A stretch of 18,987 nt of DNA from JBEKOF01 sp050015895 (GTDB lineage Bacteria; Verrucomicrobiota; Verrucomicrobiia; Limisphaerales; Palsa-1400), in the NCBI GenBank assembly GCA_050015895.1, contig JBEKAN010000027.1, positions 1 through 18,987 on the forward strand. The letters are read 5' to 3'. Shown here piece by piece: positions 7,599 through 13,060 of this stretch. Numbering within the stretch: position 1 is the first letter of the stretch; each line of letters starts with the position of its first letter. Below the pieces are notes generated by a model that ran no database searches, was not told where the DNA came from, and saw only the letters and a program-made list of their open reading frames with translations. The position numbers and the translations under genes are program-made.

Positions 7599-7622
7599 GG
7601 TCTCTCCCAGACTGGCGGGACT

Positions 7623-7994
7623 CTATTCCGGATCGCCGATGAGACGCTGGACCTCGCCGACGATTTGGGCGAGGGAGGCGGTCTTGTCCAAATAGCTGGC
7701 CACCTTTTTCTCGATGGCTTCGCGCACGGCGCCCTTCCCAAAAACCGCGCCGGTCAGAAGCATCAGGGGGACCCCGGGATAGAGAGTTCGGAATTCGTCA
7801 ATCAGAACAAATCCGTCGCTCTCCTCGATCTGGAAGTCCAGGATGATCAGGTCGGGCCGGTCCTCTTTGGCGATCTTGCGCGCCTCATCGCGGGTGGCGG
7901 CGGCGGAAACCCGGTAGCCCTGCATGCCGAGGCTCTCCTGCAAGAGTTCGCGGATGTCCTGTTCGTCATCAACTGAAAGGATGTGCTTTTTCAT
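7623..7994 (-). CDS. Single-domain response regulator (receiver only)
   Basis: A 123-residue CheY-like receiver with no output domain. The acidic pocket is Asp9-Asp10 (SVDDEQD), the phosphoacceptor is Asp53 (IILDFQ), the switch Thr81 lies in LLTGA, and Lys104 is in YLDKT, so all residues needed for phosphotransfer are present. I take the ATG at 7994, which has AGGAG seven bases upstream and starts directly at MKKHILSVDDE; the frame is open upstream into the preceding gene. It lies 28 bases downstream of the CHASE3-PAS gene and is the last gene of that unit. With no kinase nearby, its phosphodonor must be encoded elsewhere. Confidence 0.9.
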   Translation of the reverse strand: MKKHILSVDDEQDIRELLQESLGMQGYRVSAAATRDEARKIAKEDRPDLIILDFQIEESDGFVLIDEFRTLYPGVPLMLLTGAVFGKGAVREAIEKKVASYLDKTASLAQIVGEVQRLIGDPE

Positions 7995-8022
7995 GGGATT
8001 GCTCCTGGATCTGGGTGACAAG

Positions 8023-9162
8023 TCATGCCGGCTTGGGCGGTTCGCCGTGCCAGGGCCTGACGGTGACCACGCCGCCGACCACTTTGTTGTCATCCCGCAA
8101 CGGGACGAGGTTGAAGCGAACCGGAATGGTCGTGCCGTTCTTGAGCGTCACCACGGCCGGGCGCTCCTGGAGTTCGCGGCCGTCGTTCAAGGCCGCGATC
8201 ATGGGACTGGTCGCGCCCTCCTGGGGAACTTGCAAAACGCGCTCCAGCGGCTGGGTCACCAAGTCCTCCGCCTGCCATTGGGTGATTTGCGCGACAGCCG
8301 GGTTGACGCGGCTGATGTTCAGGGCCTTGCTGACAACAAAAACCAATTCGCTGATGGAATTGACGATCAACTGGTTGTAGCGGAACTGGTGGTCCAGCGC
8401 CTGGTAGGACCAGCGGCGCTCGAGGTTCTCCTTCTTGAGGAGTTGGTTGGATTTGACCAGCTCGGCGGTGCGTTCCTGCACTTTGGCCTCAAGCTGCGCG
8501 TTGGCCTCCTCCAACGCCGTCGCCGCCACGCGCCGCGACTTGAGGTCGTCGCGGATGAGAGCGCTGCAAAAAATCAGCAGGACGAAATTGACGGCCACGC
8601 CGGTGAAGACAATGTGCTTTGTGTTGGTGGCCTGAATCACGGCTTCCTGGTCGCGCTGCCGGAGGAGGCTTTCCTGGTTGTCGTTGATCTGGCGGACCTG
8701 CCGGTCAATTTCAGTGGTGGACTCCCCGTCGGGATGGCTTTGGGCGAGTTGACGGGCGGCATCAGCCCCGCCCGACTCGCGGGCTTGAACCAGGGTGCGC
8801 GTGAAATTGATGTGCTGGCCGATGAGGTTGGTCAGCGTGGTGAAATCCTTGTGGTAGGCCTCCTGGCTGCTCTCCCGCAGCGCCACCACCAGCTTGTTCA
8901 CCATCTCACTGTACGAAGAGCGATAATTGGCCTGGTCGCGTTTGTCTCCGGTCAGAAGATACGCGCTCATGGAGGCGTCCCCCTTGTGAAGAAGAGCCGC
9001 GATGTCGTTGGCGTCCAAAATGACCTGATGGGTTTGGTTCACCCAGGCCGTTTTGTTAATGGACGCCTTAATGTTTTCGTTGGCTTCCCAGGCGACGCCG
9101 GCAATAATGAGCAGCATGAGAATGAAAAGGCCAACGACGCGTTTTTCGATATTTTCTTTCAT
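8023..9162 (-). CDS. CHASE3-PAS membrane sensor lacking a histidine kinase domain
   Basis: A 379-residue inner-membrane sensor. Transmembrane helix 1 spans about 8-25; a periplasmic CHASE3-like helical domain (about 35-180) includes the signature-like SAYLLTGDKRDQANY; helix 2 spans about 184-203; a coiled coil (about 210-250, EEANAQLEAKVQERTAELVKS-type linker) leads to a PAS domain (about 255-375) containing SELVFVVSKALNISRVNPA and ITQWQAEDLV. The protein ends a few residues after the PAS fold, so there is no DHp/HATPase, GGDEF or methyl-accepting module. CHASE3-PAS is normally the input half of a hybrid histidine kinase. It lies 17 bases after the FN3 gene and 28 bases before the receiver gene, so the three are probably co-transcribed. 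Either it signals through a partner kinase or it is a truncated kinase; a clean stop and good codon structure favour a stable protein. Confidence 0.85.
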   Translation of the reverse strand: MKENIEKRVVGLFILMLLIIAGVAWEANENIKASINKTAWVNQTHQVILDANDIAALLHKGDASMSAYLLTGDKRDQANYRSSYSEMVNKLVVALRESSQEAYHKDFTTLTNLIGQHINFTRTLVQARESGGADAARQLAQSHPDGESTTEIDRQVRQINDNQESLLRQRDQEAVIQATNTKHIVFTGVAVNFVLLIFCSALIRDDLKSRRVAATALEEANAQLEAKVQERTAELVKSNQLLKKENLERRWSYQALDHQFRYNQLIVNSISELVFVVSKALNISRVNPAVAQITQWQAEDLVTQPLERVLQVPQEGATSPMIAALNDGRELQERPAVVTLKNGTTIPVRFNLVPLRDDNKVVGGVVTVRPWHGEPPKPA

Positions 9163-9179
9163 TCCCTGGATTGGTGTGT

Positions 9180-10313
9180 TTAAAAATCAATGCTGATGAT
9201 GGGTGCGGACGCGCCGGCCACAGGATCCGAGGACGCTGGCTCGGTCTCAACGACGGTGGCAAGGATGGAGCTGACACCGTTCGAATACGCAAATTCAGAC
9301 GCGGAGGTCCAACTCTGGCCCAGCGATCCCGACAAGGTGGTCGCGATCTGGCGGATGGTCGAGCCGGAAGGCTCCAGGGCAAAGGCGTTGTTGGTCGCGT
9401 CGTAAAAAAGAAACCCGTTTTGCGGCGTCACGTAGCACACGTCGTCGGCCGGGATGCCGGGCATGACCACCAGCAACAGGCGGGACGGGTCCCCCTGGGC
9501 GGTCAGGACGGAATCGGCCAGAACCATGTAGTCGTAAGGCATCACAACCCGGTAGAATTCACTGACCGGGGGGTTGGTGTCAACCACCTGGTAGTCTTGC
9601 AAGGCGGGCACAAAGGCCAGATTGAGCGCGGAAGGCGCGCCGGGATTGGTCGCCACGCCGGTGGCGGCGTTGGTGATGTTGAGATTGGTGATGGTGGTCC
9701 AAGCGTCGGGATTGGCGGGGTTGGTGGTGCTTTGGATCGTCAAGATGGCCCCCACTGTGCCGGAAATCGCCAGCAAAGGAGTACTATTTGAAAGCGCCAA
9801 ACTCAACATTGGCGGAACCCCCTGCACGGGAAATTCAGAAGTCGAGCCACTCCCGCCGCCCGACGTGCCGCTGGTTCCACCACTGGTTCCGCCGCTGGTT
9901 CCGCCCCCCGACCCGCCGGAGCCGCCGGAGCCGCCGCCACCCACCGAGCCGCCTGTCCCGCCGCCGCCTGCCACGCCTCCTCCCGCGCCAGCGGGCAGTG
10001 GCGGGACCACAGGAGCGGGGTTGGTGTAAGTGATTTCGTTGGAAAACGCGCTCTCCGTGCCGTCGGAAGCCGTCGCTTGCACCGAGAAATAATAGACCGC
10101 CCCTGGCGCCAACCCGCTCACCGTTATGGTGGTTAGTGTGCCGACGGAGGCGTCAAAGGTGTAAACCCCGCTGTTTGTGCCCCAGAACACTGTATAGTTG
10201 GTGATGGAGCGTCCGGTGGAAGGATTCCAAGCGAGGATGACATCGGCCCGGACCGCAGTGGTCCCACAAATGAGCAGCGCGGCAATTATTGATTTCAGAT
10301 TGGTTTGTCTCAT
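9180..10313 (-). CDS. Exported fibronectin type III protein with Gly/Ser-rich linker
   Basis: A 377-residue secreted protein of unknown role. A signal peptide (MRQTNLKSIIAALLICGTTAVRA) is followed by a fibronectin type III domain at about 25-98 (ILAWNPSTGRSITNYTVFWGT...LAPGAVYYFSVQATASDGTESAFSNEITY). Next comes a Pro then Gly/Ser/Thr-rich low-complexity linker (about 100-165), partly encoded by 12-bp repeats. The C-terminal region (about 170-377) is not recognised as a whole, but it includes a LSLALSNSTPLLAISGTVGAILTIQSTTN...FYRVVMP stretch resembling the verrucomicrobial C-terminal beta module in the large exported protein. It is the first gene after a good promoter, with the sensor and receiver behind it. 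No strong Shine-Dalgarno precedes the ATG. It may be the extracytoplasmic partner of the sensor, which is inference from position only. Confidence 0.75.
   Translation of the reverse strand: MRQTNLKSIIAALLICGTTAVRADVILAWNPSTGRSITNYTVFWGTNSGVYTFDASVGTLTTITVSGLAPGAVYYFSVQATASDGTESAFSNEITYTNPAPVVPPLPAGAGGGVAGGGGTGGSVGGGGSGGSGGSGGGTSGGTSGGTSGTSGGGSGSTSEFPVQGVPPMLSLALSNSTPLLAISGTVGAILTIQSTTNPANPDAWTTITNLNITNAATGVATNPGAPSALNLAFVPALQDYQVVDTNPPVSEFYRVVMPYDYMVLADSVLTAQGDPSRLLLVVMPGIPADDVCYVTPQNGFLFYDATNNAFALEPSGSTIRQIATTLSGSLGQSWTSASEFAYSNGVSSILATVVETEPASSDPVAGASAPIISIDF
9871..9906. repeat. Three 12-bp tandem repeats in the FN3 protein linker
   Basis: CTGGTTCCACCA, CTGGTTCCGCCG and CTGGTTCCGCCC follow one another and encode (GGTS)-type repeats on the minus strand. 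Flanking DNA to about 9970 continues as GCCGGAGCC-like repeats encoding Gly/Ser runs. A slippage-prone, flexible linker. Confidence 0.85.
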
Positions 10314-10340
10314 GTAACAGCAACAAGCAATTACCCGGCC

Positions 10341-10369
10341 ATTCTACCAAACCAGAAGCCTCTGTCCAA
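10341..10369 (-). promoter_or_regulatory. Sigma70-like promoter for the FN3-sensor-receiver unit
   Basis: On the minus strand TTGGAC (10364-10369) and TAGAAT (10341-10346) are separated by exactly 17 bases. Both boxes match the consensus well (four and five of six). Transcription would start near 10334, about 20 bases before the ATG at 10313. The -35 box directly abuts the stop codon of the upstream mocA-like gene. Confidence 0.6.
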
Positions 10370-11035
10370 TTATTTTGCTTTTTTTTTCTCGTTTTTTGCT
10401 CCTTGACTCCACCCGGCAAATTTTGCCCCTGAGTAATCCCGCATCCGACGCATATCCTCCGGCCTGTCCAAGTCAAACGCGGCCTCGGCCAATGGAATCC
10501 GTTCCAAGTCTTTCTCATGTTTGACAATGACGGCCTTGGCCCCGGAGTCCGCCGCCAAAGCCGCCAGTTCGGGATAGTAGGCCCTGCTGAACAGAGCCGG
10601 AACTCCCACCGTCCCGGCATATTCGGAGGCCACAATGCCGCGCCGGCTGGAATGGTGGACGGCGAGGAGCCGGTTGAGGAACCTTGCGGAAATCAGCGGC
10701 TGATCGCAGAGCATGATCACGACCGCGTCCGGAGCGTCCCTGCCAGGAGGCAGCGCCGCCAGCCCCGCGCGAATGGAGGAACCGATGCCCAGACCCCATT
10801 GGAGGTTGGTCGCCACGGTCAGTGGCAGCGCGCCCAACTCGCCCTTGAGCCGCCGCGCAAAAGCGCCCAGCACGACGATCACAGGCCGGCAATCCGAGGC
10901 CAGGGCCGTTTGCGCCGCGCGCCGCAGGAGGCTGCGCCCCCGGAAGGAAACCAGTTGTTTGGGCCGGCCCAGACGGGCCGAACCGCCCGCCGCCAGGATG
11001 ATCAGGGCGCACTTTGGTTTGGCGCGTGAGTTCAA
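10370..11035 (-). CDS. mocA: MocA/MobA-type molybdenum cofactor nucleotidyltransferase
   Basis: A 221-residue cytosolic nucleotidyltransferase, probably adding CMP to molybdopterin to form the cytosine dinucleotide cofactor of xanthine-dehydrogenase-family enzymes. The N-terminal signature LAAGGSARLGRPKQL is at residues 14-28 and the metal-binding LCDQPL at 109-114; NLQWGLGIGSSIRAG (77-91) is also typical of the MocA group. No ATG lies near the start. I choose TTG at 11035, which overlaps the xdhC stop as TTGA and puts the glycine-rich motif at the correct distance; the frame is open further upstream but runs through xdhC. Adjacency to xdhC supports the molybdenum hydroxylase role over MobA of the guanine pathway. 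The tail is Lys-rich (KNEKKKAK), from an A-rich stretch. Confidence 0.82.
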   Translation of the reverse strand: MNSRAKPKCALIILAAGGSARLGRPKQLVSFRGRSLLRRAAQTALASDCRPVIVVLGAFARRLKGELGALPLTVATNLQWGLGIGSSIRAGLAALPPGRDAPDAVVIMLCDQPLISARFLNRLLAVHHSSRRGIVASEYAGTVGVPALFSRAYYPELAALAADSGAKAVIVKHEKDLERIPLAEAAFDLDRPEDMRRMRDYSGAKFAGWSQGAKNEKKKAK

Positions 11036-12192
11036 GGGCGCTGGGATTGATTTTGCGATGATCCCCCGCCGGAGGGCGCATGGATCGGGCCTTTTTTCTC
11101 GCGCAGAAAGCCGCCGGCGTGACCGGAGATCACCGCCTGGATTTCCGCAAGAACGGCCAGCGCGATTTGTTCCGGGTTCTCCGCGCCGATGTCCAATCCC
11201 GCCGGACAGTGGATTTGGCGCAGACTGGCCGCTTCGTCGGCCTCCCATCCCTCCTGGCGCAATTCCTGGAGCATTTGGCGGACGCGCGCCCCAGGCCCCA
11301 GCAAGGCCAGGTAGGCCAGGCTCCGCGGCAGCAGCGCCTGGAGAAAAGCGCGGTCCATCAAATAATTGTGCGACATGACGACCGCCGCCGTTCTTGGGTT
11401 GAGGCCGATCTTGGAAAGATCCTCCGGGCGGGCCGCCACCACCGCGTCGGCCTCCGGGAATCGTTCCGGCCTGGCGTAGGCGGGTCGCGCGTCCACAACG
11501 GTGACCTCAAATCCCACTTCCTTGGCCAGGCGGACAATAGGCCCGGCGTCATGGCCCGCCCCAAAAATCACCAATGGCCGGGGGGCGTGAATCAACTCCA
11601 CAAAAACTTCCACACCGCCGTTCGCCAGTTCCAATTCCACTGTCTTGGAGCGATTGGCCGCCAGCGCCTCGCGCGCCAAAGCCAGCATTTGGGTCTGGAG
11701 GGCCGGATCCTGGATTTGTCCCAGACAATTTCCAGTGGAGTCGAGCATCAGCCGGTCGCCCGGCCTTGCCGCGACTCCGCCCCGGATGCGGAAGATGGTG
11801 GCCGCGACGCCGGACTGGCGCCCCTTAAAAATAGTATTGATGAACCGGACCAGTTCCGCGCCGGGAAGGCCGGGGCCGACCGGCTCCACCAAAATATCCA
11901 CGACCCCCTTGCAGCCCAGTCCGGCCCCAAAGACCACGTCCTCCTCCGGGGTTGTGTCGTAAGTCAGAACGACGCTCTGGCCGCCTTCCAGAACGGCTTG
12001 CGCCTTCTCGATGACATCGCGCTCCAGGCAGCCGCCGCTGATCGCGCCCACCGACTGTCCGTCGGGGAAAATCAACATTCTGGCGCCCGGCCGGCGGTAA
12101 GTGGAGCCGGAGGCCCGCGCCAGCGTGGCCAGCGCCATGCGCCGCCCCGGCGCGTGAGCGCAGGCCTGGAGAATGGCGGCGAGTTCTTTCAT
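11032..12192 (-). CDS. xdhC: XdhC/CoxI-family molybdenum hydroxylase maturation factor
   Basis: A 386-residue XdhC/CoxI protein. In characterised members it binds molybdenum cofactor, promotes its sulfuration and inserts it into xanthine dehydrogenase-type enzymes. The N-terminal XdhC/CoxI domain shows GSTYRRPGARM (29-39) and SGGCLERD (52-59). The C-terminal Rossmann domain shows VIFGAGHDAGPIV (208-220) and VVDARP (232-237), and near the end CPAGLDIGAENPEQIALAVLAEI, the usual C-terminal signature. The ATG at 12192 overlaps the stop of a 39-41-residue upstream ORF (ATGA), and the gene's own stop overlaps the start of the mocA-like gene. No molybdenum hydroxylase structural gene lies in the window. 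Confidence 0.9.
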   Translation of the reverse strand: MKELAAILQACAHAPGRRMALATLARASGSTYRRPGARMLIFPDGQSVGAISGGCLERDVIEKAQAVLEGGQSVVLTYDTTPEEDVVFGAGLGCKGVVDILVEPVGPGLPGAELVRFINTIFKGRQSGVAATIFRIRGGVAARPGDRLMLDSTGNCLGQIQDPALQTQMLALAREALAANRSKTVELELANGGVEVFVELIHAPRPLVIFGAGHDAGPIVRLAKEVGFEVTVVDARPAYARPERFPEADAVVAARPEDLSKIGLNPRTAAVVMSHNYLMDRAFLQALLPRSLAYLALLGPGARVRQMLQELRQEGWEADEAASLRQIHCPAGLDIGAENPEQIALAVLAEIQAVISGHAGGFLREKKGPIHAPSGGGSSQNQSQRP

Positions 12193-12308
12193 TGCCCGCT
12201 GAAATAGCGCCAGAAACGCCGTTTGTCAGCACGAAAAACCACCGGCCGCGCCTTCCCTCCAAAACCCTCGGCTCCTTCGACAAGGATCAGCCAGACGCGC
12301 GCCTCCAT
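12189..12308 (-). CDS. Candidate small protein overlapping xdhC
   Basis: A 39-residue ORF (MEARVWLILVEGAEGFGGKA... ending FWRYFSGQ) whose stop overlaps the xdhC start as ATGA. A GTG at 12314 would give 41 residues and lies 12 bases after an AAGGAGG sequence (12327-12333); the ATG at 12308 is 18 bases from it. The peptide is rich in Arg/Lys and aromatic residues at the C-terminus and has no membrane segment. No function is recognised. The frame remains open upstream through the antisense of msrA, so it may be a chance GC-rich ORF; the stop/start overlap and SD-like site are what speak for it. Confidence 0.35.
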   Translation of the reverse strand: MEARVWLILVEGAEGFGGKARPVVFRADKRRFWRYFSGQ

Positions 12309-12350
12309 TGCCACTTGAAGCCCGCCCCTCCTTGGTCTAACGTATTTCGT

Positions 12351-13004
12351 ATGAAAGTGAATGGTCCTTTCCCGAACGCCCGCAGCCTTCTGGCCGCCCT
12401 CCTGGCCGCCGCGCTGCCCGTTCTCCTCCCTCCAGCCATGAACGCCCAAACTCCCCCCACCAACGCTCCCGCAAAAATTGAGACGGCCACTTTCGGCGGC
12501 GGTTGTTTCTGGTGCGCCGAGGCCGTCTTCCAGCGCATTCCCGGCGTCAAGTCGGTCACCTCCGGCTTCGCCGGCGGCGCCGTCCCCAACCCGACTTACG
12601 AGCAGGTCTGCACCGGCGAGACCGGCCACGCCGAAGTGATCCAAGTCAAATTTGATCCCGCCGTCCTGCCCTACTCCAAGCTCCTGGAGATTTTCTGGGA
12701 GGCCCACGACCCCACCACCCTCAACCGGCAGGGCGCCGACACCGGCACCCAGTACCGCTCCATCATTCTCTATAGCGACGAGACACAACGGAAGATCGCC
12801 GAGGCCTCCAAAACCATCGCCGCCAAAAACTTCAAGGACCCCATCGTCACGCAGATCGTCCCCCTCAAGGCCTTTTACCCCGCCGAGGATTATCACCAGA
12901 ACTACTACAACCAGAACAAGAACAGCGGCTACTGCCAGTTCGTCATCACTCCCAAGCTCAAGAAGCTGATCCAGGAGGGAGTCATTCCACAGGGAAAGGA
13001 ATAG
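12351..13004 (+). CDS. msrA: Exported peptide methionine sulfoxide reductase MsrA
   Basis: A 217-residue MsrA that reduces methionine-S-sulfoxide in oxidised proteins. A signal peptide (about 1-32, SLLAALLAAALPVLLPPAMNAQ) places it in the periplasm. The catalytic motif GGGCFWC is at 49-55 with Cys52 as nucleophile; CTGETGHAE (87-95), DPTTLNRQGADTGTQYRS (120-137) and EDYHQNYY (179-186) are all canonical; Cys195 in NSGYC is the probable resolving cysteine. The frame is open to 12192, but the ATG at 12351 gives the signal peptide. No Shine-Dalgarno is evident; a weak TTGAAG/TAACGT pair (12315-12320, 12338-12343, 17 bases apart) would give a nearly leaderless transcript. It is divergent from xdhC and lies 56 bases before leuS. 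Confidence 0.93.
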   Translation: MKVNGPFPNARSLLAALLAAALPVLLPPAMNAQTPPTNAPAKIETATFGGGCFWCAEAVFQRIPGVKSVTSGFAGGAVPNPTYEQVCTGETGHAEVIQVKFDPAVLPYSKLLEIFWEAHDPTTLNRQGADTGTQYRSIILYSDETQRKIAEASKTIAAKNFKDPIVTQIVPLKAFYPAEDYHQNYYNQNKNSGYCQFVITPKLKKLIQEGVIPQGKE

Positions 13005-13060
13005 GCCGCCGCCGCTCTCCACTCCCCAAACCCCGCCCGTTTTCCGGGTTCCATCCGACC

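Noticed and set aside
7924..9183. A 419-codon plus-strand ORF across the sensor gene
   Set aside because: Antisense to the CHASE3-PAS gene, which has coherent domains and membrane helices; the plus-strand product has no recognisable features.
10370..10400. Poly-T/A run at the end of the mocA-like gene as an intrinsic terminator
   Set aside because: The run lies inside the coding sequence (Lys codons) and no GC-rich hairpin precedes it on the minus strand.
11080..12207. A 375-codon plus-strand ORF across xdhC
   Set aside because: Antisense shadow of a gene with canonical XdhC motifs.
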